Positions 1 to 6,879 are shown, counted from the first letter of the stretch. The stretch is DNA of 25,583 bases from JAQUCI01 sp964553255 (GCA_964553255.1 CAZKJS010000025.1:1-25583), one strand, 5' to 3'. The notes: generated by a model from the sequence alone, not told the origin. Made by a program: numbers and translations.

Positions 1-51
1 TATGATATAATATTCGACAAAGATACATAAGTACAAAAAAAGGGTACCAGT

Positions 52-378
52 TCAGATAATTCGTGAGAAAATCTCACGTTGATCATGACTGAAATCAGTG
101 ATTGTATACCCTTCACCATCTCCGCGGATGTATTCGGGTTCAACACAGAACGCGACCTCTCCATTTGCGTAAATAATCCTGAAATTATATCCCGCACGTC
201 GTTGGACGGCCCATCCTCGGCTGTTAACCGCTTCAAAGTATCCGGTTGAGATTATACCTGAATCAATAATTGACAGTGTAACTCCTTGTGCACTGACAGG
301 CACTGTCTGAACAATTGAAGTTAACATGACAACAGTAATCATCAGTATCATTCTGATTATGTTTTTAAATTGTTTCAT
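52..378 (-). CDS. Truncated thioester-domain (TED) surface protein, probable gene fragment
   Basis: The 108-residue product starts at an ATG preceded by AAAGGA. Residues 1-30 form a signal peptide: basic start, hydrophobic core, and a VSA-Q cleavage site. The exported part resembles the N-terminal half of Gram-positive thioester domains (PF08341 type), which build an internal Cys-Gln thioester for covalent attachment to host surfaces. The AFCVEP segment with Cys78 fits the thioester cysteine motif. The reading frame stops with TGA at Ile108, before the expected partner Gln, and there is no stalk or LPXTG anchor. An in-frame start 18 codons upstream (432) exists but has a poorer ribosome site. 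Base composition is visibly richer in GC than the neighbours, suggesting transfer or a chimeric contig edge. The family call rests on motif and signal peptide only. Confidence 0.5.
   Translation of the reverse strand: MKQFKNIIRMILMITVVMLTSIVQTVPVSAQGVTLSIIDSGIISTGYFEAVNSRGWAVQRRAGYNFRIIYANGEVAFCVEPEYIRGDGEGYTITDFSHDQREIFSRII
62..78. repeat. Perfect inverted repeat at the 3' end of the TED fragment
   Basis: CGTGAGA and TCTCACG form a perfect 7-bp stem around a 3-base loop, inside the last codons of the thioester-domain fragment. No T-tract follows directly on either strand, so it is not a convincing terminator. Confidence 0.4.
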
Positions 379-413
379 AATATTTCCTTTCTTTATGTGT
401 ATGTGTTTTGAAA

Positions 414-438
414 CAAAAAAGAAGTCCTTCATGGACTT
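414..438 (-). terminator. Intrinsic terminator in the leader of the TED gene
   Basis: On the minus strand GAAGTCC and GGACTTC pair (7 bp, 5-base loop) and are followed by six Ts. It lies upstream of the TED start codon, so it would act as an attenuator of that gene or as an end point for upstream transcription. Confidence 0.65.
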
Positions 439-458
439 CCCCGTATTGAAATATTCAT
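429..458 (-). CDS. Possible 9-residue leader peptide ORF
   Basis: An ATG six bases after AAAGGAG opens a frame encoding MNISIRGSP. Its TGA overlaps, as ATGA, the upstream in-frame ATG (432) of the thioester-domain ORF, and its last codons lie in the 5' arm of the terminator hairpin at 414-438. A short well-initiated ORF running into a terminator resembles attenuator leader peptides, but no codon bias shows what it might sense. This is an inference from position and ribosome site only. Confidence 0.3.
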   Translation of the reverse strand: MNISIRGSP

Positions 459-476
459 TCTCTTCTCCTTTCCAAA

Positions 477-514
477 TAAAAAATACCTGATTGGATACAA
501 TTCTCCATTCAGGT
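477..514 (-). terminator. Intrinsic terminator, second hairpin of the TED leader
   Basis: On the minus strand ACCTGA and TCAGGT pair, and after one mismatch four more pairs continue the stem (loop about 8 bases). The hairpin is followed by ATTTTTTATTT. No gene ends just before it, so like the hairpin at 414-438 it appears to sit inside a leader. Confidence 0.65.
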
Positions 515-716
515 GCAATTACTAAATCAACTATCTTTATATGTATACACTCTTATAACCATTAATCAATCATTCAAAAACAATCTCGTTTGTGCATATT
601 TTTTTGAACACAACCACTTTTAATTTCATAGCAATTTGGTCGATTTTCTTGAAAAACAGCATTTTTATCATTTAATATTCAATTTTCAGACATGGCAAAT
701 CCGACAAAAAATCATC

Positions 717-744
717 AAAAAATCCTCTAAATACTGAGGATTTT
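717..744 (-). terminator. Terminator of the guaBA operon
   Basis: Just after the guaA stop, minus-strand AATCCTC and GAGGATT pair (7 bp, 8-base loop), and the stem runs into six Ts. The position and T-tract make this the end of the guaBA transcript. Confidence 0.85.
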
Positions 745-773
745 GAACTTTCTTATCAGTTTTACCTACGGAA

Positions 774-2306
774 TCATTCAAACTCAATCGTTCCTGGAGG
801 TTTACTTGTAATATCATACAAGACTCGATTTACTCCAGCCACTTCATTGACAATACGACGTGAGATCTTGTCTAAAACATCATATGGAATCTTTGCCCAA
901 TCGGCAGTCATTGCGTCAACCGAAGTAACAGCACGGATAACAATGGCATTCTCATAGGTTCGCTGATCACCCATTACACCGACCGATCTTATGTTTGGTA
1001 AAGCCGCAAAGTATTGCCAAATATCTTTCTCTAATCCTGCTTTGGCGACTTCATCTCTTAGTATTGCGTCTGCTTTACGTACAATAACTAGTTTATCTTC
1101 AGTAATTTCACCAAGAACCCTTACCCCTAAGCCAGGACCTGGGAAAGGTTGACGTTCAACTACTTCATCGCTAAGTCCTAATAATTTACCAATCTTTCTA
1201 ACTTCATCTTTAAAGACGTAGCGTAATGGTTCAACAAGTTCAAAACGCATGTCTTCTGGTAACCCACCAACATTATGATGTGATTTAATTGTATGAGCAT
1301 TACCAACTCCTGATTCAATCAAATCAGGATAAATAGTTCCTTGAGCTAGAAAATCAATTGTTGATAGTTTTGATGACTCTTCATCAAATACTTTAATGAA
1401 CTCATTACCAATGATCTTACGTTTTTGTTCAGGATCAACAACTCCCTTTAATGCATTAAGAAAACGATCTCTGGCATCTATCTTGATTAGTTTAACTCCA
1501 AACTGACGCTCAAAAGTATCTACTACCATCTCAGCTTCATCTTGTCTAAGTAAGCCATGATCAACAAACATACATGTAAGTTTATTACCAATCGCTTTGT
1601 ATAATAAAGCTGCAACAACAGCTGAATCAACACCACCACTTAAAGCACAAAGAACTTCTTTATCTTTAACCTTATTGTTTATTTCTTTGATCATGGAATC
1701 AACATATGATTCCATTGACCAATCAGCTTTAGCCTTACAGATATCAAAAATAAAATTATTAAGCATGGCAACACCATTTTCAGTGTGTTTAACTTCTGGA
1801 TGAAATTGGATACCGTAAAGTTTTTCAGCTTCATTTGCCATAATGACATTACTACAGTTATCACTATAAGCTAATGTTTTAAAACCACTTGGAACATTGA
1901 TCACTTGATCACCATGCGACATCCATACTGTTTGTGATGGTGTTAAATTGTTAGTAAGCTTATTAACTGCTGAAATCGTTACTAATGTTTTACCATACTC
2001 TTTATCATCACATTGACTAACTTTACCACCTAAAGCAAAAGCCATCATTTGCATGCCATAACAAATACCTAAAACTGGTATTTGGAGTTTAAAAATATCA
2101 AAATCACAATGCATGGCCTCTGCTTGATAAACGCTATTTGGTCCACCAGCCAAGATCAATCCTTTAACATCATGATCGTTTCTTATTTCATCTAGATTTA
2201 CATCATAACCCTTTATTTCACTATATACCCCTGCTTCACGTATCCGTCTAGCTATCAGTTGGTTATACTGACCACCAAAATCAATTACAACTATTTTATC
2301 GGCCAT
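774..2306 (-). CDS. guaA: GMP synthase (glutamine-hydrolysing)
   Basis: GuaA makes GMP from XMP, ATP and glutamine, the last step of guanine nucleotide synthesis. The 510-residue product has full family length. The N-terminal class I glutamine amidotransferase domain shows GICYG (nucleophile Cys82) and the HPE triad residues His169 and Glu171. The ATP-pyrophosphatase domain has the P-loop SGGVDS at about 223-228. The C-terminal dimerisation domain ends in KPPGTIEFE. I choose the ATG that yields MADKIV; the longer frame adds 12 residues lying inside guaB. AGGAGG sits about 12 bases upstream, a rather long spacing. The start overlaps the 3' end of guaB by 11 bases, so the two are probably translationally coupled and share guanine control. 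Confidence 0.97.
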   Translation of the reverse strand: MADKIVVIDFGGQYNQLIARRIREAGVYSEIKGYDVNLDEIRNDHDVKGLILAGGPNSVYQAEAMHCDFDIFKLQIPVLGICYGMQMMAFALGGKVSQCDDKEYGKTLVTISAVNKLTNNLTPSQTVWMSHGDQVINVPSGFKTLAYSDNCSNVIMANEAEKLYGIQFHPEVKHTENGVAMLNNFIFDICKAKADWSMESYVDSMIKEINNKVKDKEVLCALSGGVDSAVVAALLYKAIGNKLTCMFVDHGLLRQDEAEMVVDTFERQFGVKLIKIDARDRFLNALKGVVDPEQKRKIIGNEFIKVFDEESSKLSTIDFLAQGTIYPDLIESGVGNAHTIKSHHNVGGLPEDMRFELVEPLRYVFKDEVRKIGKLLGLSDEVVERQPFPGPGLGVRVLGEITEDKLVIVRKADAILRDEVAKAGLEKDIWQYFAALPNIRSVGVMGDQRTYENAIVIRAVTSVDAMTADWAKIPYDVLDKISRRIVNEVAGVNRVLYDITSKPPGTIEFE

Positions 2307-3438
2307 GGTAATTCGGTGCCTCCTGAATATTCTCGACATCATGGGGATGTGATTCCCTTAAACCCGCATTTGAAATTGAAACAAAACTAGCTTTATCTTT
2401 AAGATCACTTACTGTTTCACAACCACAATATCCCATACCACTTCTTAAACCACCCATCATTTGATAAACAACATCAACAACACTACCTTTATATGGAACC
2501 ATCGCTTCAATGCCTTCAGGAACAAGTTTACTTAATTCCTTCTTGCCACCTTGGAAATAACGATCACTTGAACCACGTTTCATAGCACTAAGTGATCCCA
2601 TACCAACATATGATTTATACGCTTTATCATTGATCGTTATAACTTCACCAGGTGCTTCATCGCAACCCGCTAAAAGACCACCTAGCATTACACAATCTGA
2701 TCCTGCTGCTAATGCTTTTACAATATCACCAGAAAGCTTTATACCACCATCAGCGATAACACCAATTCCATAGGTTTTAGCAACTTGAAAGACATCATTG
2801 ACAGCTGTTAATTGTGGTACTCCAACACCAGCAACAACTCTTGTCGTACAAATTGAACCAGGACCAACACCAACCTTTACCACATTAGCTCCTGCATAGA
2901 ATAGATCAATCGCTCCTTGTGCTGTTACGATATTACCACCAATAATATCAAGTTGTGGATATTTTTGTCTTATTTGTCTTACAGCATCAATAACACCAAG
3001 TGAATGACCATGAGCACTATCAACTGATACAATATCAACTTCAGCTGCTACTAAAGCATCAACTCTTTCAATCATCTGATCTGATACACCAACAGCAGCC
3101 CCAACCAAATATCGACCCTTACTATCAAGAGCTGCCTCGGTGTCTTTTTGATCAACTTGTAGTAGCTTAATACGTCGCACCATATCGGCTTGATCATTGC
3201 TTGTCATGTTTTTATGGATAAAACCAATACCGCCAAGCTTCGCTAACACTAATGCCATTGTTTCTTCACATACAGTATCCATCGCTGCAGCACATATTGG
3301 AATATTTAACTTTATATTACTAGTTAACTGGGTTTTTAGTTTAACCTTAGCTGGTACTACCTTTGAAAAAGCTGGTACCAATAATACATCATCAAAAGTA
3401 TAACCTTGTTTTAGTATCTTTCCATTCATCGTGTCCAA
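2296..3438 (-). CDS. guaB: IMP dehydrogenase lacking CBS domains
   Basis: GuaB oxidises IMP to XMP with NAD+, the committed step to GMP. The 380-residue protein has the (beta/alpha)8 barrel with the catalytic loop GSICTTR (Cys197), the GGI phosphate-binding segment near 231, and the flap with the Arg-Tyr pair in SSDRYF (293-294). The usual tandem CBS (Bateman) insert of about 120 residues is absent: the chain goes from RRIKLLQ through about 17 linker residues to LVGAAVGV. The flap and GSICTTR support IMP dehydrogenase rather than GMP reductase. The start is taken as TTG at 3438, because AGGGG lies nine bases upstream; the ATG three codons later is too far from it. It is the first gene of a riboswitch-controlled operon with guaA. 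Confidence 0.95.
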   Translation of the reverse strand: MDTMNGKILKQGYTFDDVLLVPAFSKVVPAKVKLKTQLTSNIKLNIPICAAAMDTVCEETMALVLAKLGGIGFIHKNMTSNDQADMVRRIKLLQVDQKDTEAALDSKGRYLVGAAVGVSDQMIERVDALVAAEVDIVSVDSAHGHSLGVIDAVRQIRQKYPQLDIIGGNIVTAQGAIDLFYAGANVVKVGVGPGSICTTRVVAGVGVPQLTAVNDVFQVAKTYGIGVIADGGIKLSGDIVKALAAGSDCVMLGGLLAGCDEAPGEVITINDKAYKSYVGMGSLSAMKRGSSDRYFQGGKKELSKLVPEGIEAMVPYKGSVVDVVYQMMGGLRSGMGYCGCETVSDLKDKASFVSISNAGLRESHPHDVENIQEAPNYHGR

Positions 3439-3477
3439 TTTATATTACCCCTTTTCTTTTATGCATTTGTAGTATAT

Positions 3478-3502
3478 AAAAGCGGATCATTAATTATCCG
3501 CT
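3478..3502 (-). terminator. Terminator-like hairpin of the guanine riboswitch
   Basis: On the minus strand AGCGGAT and ATCCGCT pair (7 bp, 8-base loop) and are followed by TTTATATA, a weak T-tract. It lies about 110 bases after the aptamer and about 40 bases before guaB. Its 5' arm GATAATT is complementary to AATTATC in the 3' strand of aptamer helix P3, which would give a simple antiterminator. The match is short and AT-rich, so the mechanism is an inference. Confidence 0.5.
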
Positions 3503-3521
3503 GTTATAAATATCAACACTC

Positions 3522-3575
3522 TTAAAAAAGCTTATTAATCATTAAGGTTTTAATCAGTTTCGCTTTCTTATTCAT
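3522..3575 (-). CDS. Possible 17-residue leader ORF in the guaB riboswitch leader
   Basis: Between the aptamer and the terminator-like hairpin, AGGAG followed seven bases later by ATG opens a frame encoding MNKKAKLIKTLMINKLF, ending in TAA. The ribosome site is one of the best in the window, and it lies in the loop and 3' arm of a perfect hairpin (3577-3596). Nothing in the peptide suggests a function; it is basic and could be a regulatory leader or chance. Confidence 0.35.
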   Translation of the reverse strand: MNKKAKLIKTLMINKLF

Positions 3576-3576
3576 T

Positions 3577-3596
3577 CTTAAACTCCTGAGTTTAAG
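3577..3596 (-). promoter_or_regulatory. Hairpin covering the leader ORF ribosome site
   Basis: On the minus strand CTTAAACT and AGTTTAAG form an 8-bp stem with the loop CAGG. The AGGAG of the 17-codon ORF spans loop and 3' arm, so folding would hide part of it. No T-tract follows. As a near-perfect 20-bp palindrome it could alternatively be a protein operator. Confidence 0.4.
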
Positions 3597-3613
3597 CATA
3601 TGGTAAAAAGCTC

Positions 3614-3682
3614 CATTGTAGTCCGATAATTTACGGTAATCGGGTAGAGACTCTTGACCCATATGCGCAAGAATATACAATG
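3614..3682 (-). promoter_or_regulatory. Guanine riboswitch (purine aptamer)
   Basis: The 69-base element aligns with the B. subtilis xpt guanine aptamer. P1 is CATTGTA/TACAATG, L2 contains CATATGG, J2/3 reads TCTCTACC, L3 is CCGTAAA, and J3/1 reads GGACTA. The base equivalent to xpt C74 is C, which specifies guanine or hypoxanthine rather than adenine, and the base equivalent to U51 is U, unlike 2'-deoxyguanosine variants. The base at U48, flipped out in the known structure, is C. P3 has one extra pair, and P2 has two non-canonical pairs next to L2. Location in the guaBA leader fits feedback control of GMP synthesis. Confidence 0.93.
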
Positions 3683-3696
3683 TGTATATTTGAAAA

Positions 3697-3725
3697 ATTA
3701 TAACAGATAACTATTAAACTGTCAT
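3697..3725 (-). promoter_or_regulatory. Promoter of the guaBA operon
   Basis: On the minus strand ATGACA is separated by 17 bases from a perfect TATAAT. The predicted start falls a few bases before the riboswitch aptamer, which supports the call. Confidence 0.85.
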
Positions 3726-3770
3726 CAAGTTTATCACAAAAGCACATAAGAATATGATCTTAAGCCATCA

Positions 3771-3797
3771 ACACTATTAAATTAATGATAATAGTGT
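3771..3797. promoter_or_regulatory. Inverted repeat, possible operator upstream of cutC
   Basis: ACACTATTA and TAATAGTGT are perfect 9-bp arms around a 9-base spacer, ending 21 bases before the cutC ATG. The right arm runs into TAAAAT, a possible -10 box at 3797-3802. AATGATAAT also occurs twice (3784-3792, 3800-3808). The arrangement suggests a repressor site. I do not recognise it as a CopY box; the GATAAT repeats faintly recall Fur-type sites. Confidence 0.4.
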
Positions 3798-3818
3798 AAA
3801 ATGATAATGAGGTGACTT

Positions 3819-4559
3819 ATGATAAACAATATTAAAGTTGAAGTATGTTGCGGTAGTGTTGATGATTGTATCATTGCTCAAAAATGTAATGCTGATCGGA
3901 TTGAACTAAATCATGCATTAGAAATGGGTGGTTTAACTTGTTCAGTAGGAACTTTAGTCCAAGCAAAAAAATACACTAACATACCTATTTGTTGCATGGT
4001 AAGATCAAGAGGTTTTGGTTTTTGTTATAGTGAGCAAGTATATCAAGCCATGTTATTTGACGCTAAAAACTTAATAGCTAATGGAGCAGATGGAATTGTC
4101 TTTGGGTTTTTAAATGAAGATAAGACAATTGATATGGCAAGAACTAAAGAAATGGTAAAAGCTATTCACCCTAAAGAAGCTATTTTCCATAAAGCCTTCG
4201 ATAATACTCCAGATCTTGAAATAGCCTTACAACAACTGATCGAGTGTGGTGTTGATCGAGTATTAACTAGTGGTGGAGCTTCTTATCCGCATCTTGAAAA
4301 GGGTCTTGTTATTTTAGCTGATCTTATAAAGAAATATGGCGATAAAATCGAGATACTGCCAGGTGGTGGTGTTAGAGAACATAATGTTAAAGAAATAATT
4401 GCTTTAACTGGATGTGATCAGATTCATATGACTGCTAAACATCTAATCTTAGATCCAACTACCCTCACTAATGAAGACGACGATAAAGTCAAGCATAGTT
4501 TTGTGGCAACTGAAGAAAAACAGCTCAAAGCGATCATGGCTAAAATAGCTGAACTATAA
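3819..4559 (+). CDS. cutC: CutC family protein
   Basis: The 246-residue product is a full-length CutC (PF03932): a TIM-barrel protein with the N-terminal VEVCCGSVDDC strand, the RIELNHALEMGGLT segment, the MVRSRGFGFCYS segment, HKAFD near residue 126, VLTSGGA, and ILPGGGVREHNV. CutC has been linked to copper homeostasis in E. coli and enterococci, but its biochemical role is unsettled. GAGG six bases upstream supports the ATG. It is transcribed alone, divergent from guaBA, and its last six bases overlap convergently with the end of the GNAT-Rnk gene, with no terminator visible between them. The inverted repeat before it hints at its own regulator. Confidence 0.9.
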   Translation: MINNIKVEVCCGSVDDCIIAQKCNADRIELNHALEMGGLTCSVGTLVQAKKYTNIPICCMVRSRGFGFCYSEQVYQAMLFDAKNLIANGADGIVFGFLNEDKTIDMARTKEMVKAIHPKEAIFHKAFDNTPDLEIALQQLIECGVDRVLTSGGASYPHLEKGLVILADLIKKYGDKIEILPGGGVREHNVKEIIALTGCDQIHMTAKHLILDPTTLTNEDDDKVKHSFVATEEKQLKAIMAKIAEL

Positions 4560-5456
4560 ATTATAATCACCAGCAGCTTCTGGTTGATAAAGTAGTTCCA
4601 TGATGTAAATATCGGCAACTTTATTTCCAAACTGCCATTTCAATCTTTGACCTTTCTTATACCCAATTAGTGCTGTTCCTAATTTTGAAGTTATTGCGAT
4701 GGCATTTGGGTCAACTTTACGATCATAAGTAAGTTGACCTTTTTTTATTTGATCGTCTACCTTGACTACAACAACACTATTCATCGTTACAACATCATTT
4801 TGGATTTGTTGTCCATCTACAACGATCGCTTTATCTATCTCTTGTTTCAACGCGATAGCATCTTGATCATCAATAACTTTTATTAAAGCTTTTATACGTG
4901 TGTGATCGATCAAAGTCATGATAATATCATCAGCTTTAGCTCTAAGCATTTTTTGCCATTGTAAGTATTGATTGACATTTAGACTCATCGTTAACATTCT
5001 TTCGTTTTTTTGTTTTGTGATAAAACCTGTTTTCGTAAATGCTAGAATTGAAAACTGATTATCATGGTGAATTTTAGCCACCACTTCTTTTATCCTTAAA
5101 TTTAAAAATGCTAATCGTAAACTTTCCTTGATTGCTTTTGTGCCATATTGTTTATGCCAATATGACTTTTCTCCAATCACGATCACTATTTCATGATAAG
5201 CGTTCTTATTAATTAGGCGCATAAAACCAATTGGTTTTTTGTGTTGATCAATGATCATAAATAACTGTCCATTATGATTAAACAAGTGGTTTAAAACTGG
5301 TAGATTTGTGTTTTCTACAACTTGTTGTAATTGCGATGCTGTATTATGTGAATCACTTAAATAACGAATTATCGCTGGGTCTTTTAACCATTCAATTAAT
5401 TTATAAGCATCTTCCCGTTTAATGTCTGAACATAAAAAAACAATGGGGTCTTTCAT
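4554..5456 (-). CDS. GNAT acetyltransferase fused to a Rnk/GreA-C-like domain
   Basis: The 300-residue protein has two parts. Residues 1-160 resemble a GNAT N-acetyltransferase of the RimJ/RimL-like type, with the acetyl-CoA-binding segment around 93-112 containing HKQYGTKA. Residues 170-300 match Rnk, the nucleoside diphosphate kinase regulator that carries a GreA/GreB C-terminal fold: a helical arm, then DVVTMNSVV, SKLGTALIGYKKGQ, and the ending LLYQPEAAGDYNL. Rnk-type proteins bind RNA polymerase near its secondary channel. The fusion could bring an acetyltransferase to RNA polymerase; substrate and effect are unknown. I prefer the ATG preceded by AAGGAAGG to a GTG 14 codons upstream. It has its own promoter and overlaps cutC by six bases at the 3' ends. 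Confidence 0.75.
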   Translation of the reverse strand: MKDPIVFLCSDIKREDAYKLIEWLKDPAIIRYLSDSHNTASQLQQVVENTNLPVLNHLFNHNGQLFMIIDQHKKPIGFMRLINKNAYHEIVIVIGEKSYWHKQYGTKAIKESLRLAFLNLRIKEVVAKIHHDNQFSILAFTKTGFITKQKNERMLTMSLNVNQYLQWQKMLRAKADDIIMTLIDHTRIKALIKVIDDQDAIALKQEIDKAIVVDGQQIQNDVVTMNSVVVVKVDDQIKKGQLTYDRKVDPNAIAITSKLGTALIGYKKGQRLKWQFGNKVADIYIMELLYQPEAAGDYNL

Positions 5457-5529
5457 TTTTACCACACCTTCCTTGTCGTAATAATAAAAGCCTTCCACAG
5501 ATTAAATCTATGACGGTTCTTCTTTACCT

Positions 5530-5558
5530 ATTTTAGCTTAACCTTAATCTTTTAGCAA
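5530..5558 (-). promoter_or_regulatory. Promoter of the GNAT-Rnk gene
   Basis: On the minus strand TTGCTA and TAAAAT are 17 bases apart, about 75 bases before the chosen start codon. The -35 box lies just past the end of the amidohydrolase gene. Confidence 0.55.
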
Positions 5559-5566
5559 ACTCATTA

Positions 5567-6829
5567 CTATAGTTTTCGTCCACAAGCTAAAACAAGATCA
5601 TCTACACTTTGAGTGCTTATATTTATGTTTGGTGTAATATCACTATTTAAAAAATCGATCGCATAACTAACATAACAAGCAACACCGCGATACAAAACTT
5701 CTTCATCAATATCAAACTGTGCTGTATGATGGTCAGCGATCATTCCTTTTTCATCATTGTACGTACATAAAAACGCAAAAACACCAGGTGTTTTGAGCTG
5801 ATAAAAAGAGAATGATTCAGTACCTAAAACTGGTTCACAAAGCTTTACACTATCGTATATCTTACTAAAAGTAACTTGTGCTAGTTTTGTACAAGCAGGA
5901 TCATTGTTGACTGGATATCCAGGAATCATTATATCTTCATAATCAACTTCACATTCATATGCTTTAGCTGTGTTATCAATAACCTTACGCATATTATTTA
6001 AGAATAGATTTCCAACTTCATGATCAAAATAACGAATAGTACCCGCAAATGTTAAGCGATCAGGAATAATGTTGTTCTTACTACCCGCACTTAAGTGCCC
6101 AATAGAATAAGTAAGTGGTGCAAAAGGATTTACAGTCTTCATGCGTAATGAAGCAAAGGAGTTATAAATCGCTGTGAAACAATCGATAGGATTATTGGTT
6201 ATATCAGGTCTACTACCATGACCACCTTTTCCTTTTATAGCTATCCTAAAGCTTGTCATTCCTGCCATAAAGGCATCTGGTTTGATAAATATATCCCCCG
6301 GATTCCCTTTGATCAAACTACCAACATGCATACCAAAACAACTATCGAAAGTCATATTATTATCTTCAAAGTATTTGAGTAAATAGAAGATATTGCCATT
6401 ACCCTCTTCTCCTCTTTCAAAACAAAATACAACTTTTCCGTTAAGATTATCCTTATGTTCATTTAAGATCTTTGCCGTTACTAGCAAAATAGCCGTATGG
6501 GCATCATGACCACAAGCATGTTGAACATTATCAATCTTACTAACACATGTCTTCTTTATACCCCCACCATTTAATATATCTTCATGAATGGGTAAAGCAT
6601 CAATATCAGCTCGTAAAAGGACTGTCTTACCATCATGTTTACCATCGATAAAACCAAGGATTCCACCATCCTTTACTTCAACGTAATTTATATTCATTTT
6701 ATCTAGTTCGCTTTTAATAAAAGCTAAAGTATTATATTCTTTACCACTCAGTTCTGGGTTTTCATGAAGGTAACGTCGATACTTGATTAATAACTCTTCT
6801 TCTTGTTTTGCTAGTTTATTGAAGTTCAT
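5567..6829 (-). CDS. M20-family amidohydrolase (aminoacylase or aminobenzoyl-glutamate hydrolase-like)
   Basis: This 420-residue M20D-type metallohydrolase should cleave an N-acyl or peptide-like amide bond in the cytoplasm; the substrate cannot be told from sequence. Visible family segments are HENPELSG near residue 22, LRADIDALP near 72, HACGHDAHTA (Cys106 and His108 as likely metal ligands), ERGEEGNGN near 138 with the catalytic Glu, and GMHVGS near 173. Length is normal and no signal peptide is seen. GAGG six bases before the ATG supports the start. It lies 50 bases after the Cof phosphatase and may belong to the end of the lct-type operon or have its own weak promoter in that gap. Confidence 0.85.
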   Translation of the reverse strand: MNFNKLAKQEEELLIKYRRYLHENPELSGKEYNTLAFIKSELDKMNINYVEVKDGGILGFIDGKHDGKTVLLRADIDALPIHEDILNGGGIKKTCVSKIDNVQHACGHDAHTAILLVTAKILNEHKDNLNGKVVFCFERGEEGNGNIFYLLKYFEDNNMTFDSCFGMHVGSLIKGNPGDIFIKPDAFMAGMTSFRIAIKGKGGHGSRPDITNNPIDCFTAIYNSFASLRMKTVNPFAPLTYSIGHLSAGSKNNIIPDRLTFAGTIRYFDHEVGNLFLNNMRKVIDNTAKAYECEVDYEDIMIPGYPVNNDPACTKLAQVTFSKIYDSVKLCEPVLGTESFSFYQLKTPGVFAFLCTYNDEKGMIADHHTAQFDIDEEVLYRGVACYVSYAIDFLNSDITPNINISTQSVDDLVLACGRKL

Positions 6830-6879
6830 GATTTACCTCACTTTATCTTTAATATATCATAACCTAAATATAGTTATTA

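Larger units (their letters stand above)
379..773 (-). other. 395-base non-coding stretch between guaA and the TED fragment
   Basis: This stretch holds the guaA terminator (717-744), two further minus-strand terminator hairpins (about 477-514 and 414-438) and the tiny ORF at 429-458. A weak minus-strand promoter-like pair, TTGATT with 16 bases to TATACA, sits at about 546-573. I see no other gene in it. Confidence 0.5.
3439..3818. other. 380-base intergenic control region between guaB and cutC
   Basis: No large gene lies here. The minus-strand half carries the guaBA promoter, guanine aptamer, a short ORF and a terminator-like hairpin; the plus-strand end carries the inverted repeat before cutC. 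Each is listed separately. Confidence 0.8.

Noticed and set aside
3..11. TGATATAAT on the plus strand as an extended -10 promoter
   Set aside because: It would read antisense into the TED fragment, upstream context is outside the window, and such motifs are common in AT-rich DNA.
1..54. UGA read as Trp, extending the thioester-domain ORF to the left edge
   Set aside because: guaA, psuK, psuG and others end in TGA at the proper family length and Trp is TGG throughout, so the standard code applies; the extension also does not resemble a TED domain.
574..640. 19-codon minus-strand ORF in the guaA-TED gap
   Set aside because: No ribosome site and no support beyond an ATG and a stop; likely chance.
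2296..3438. guaB as GMP reductase because CBS domains are missing
   Set aside because: The GSICTTR loop, SSDRYF flap and GMP-synthase partner gene fit IMP dehydrogenase.
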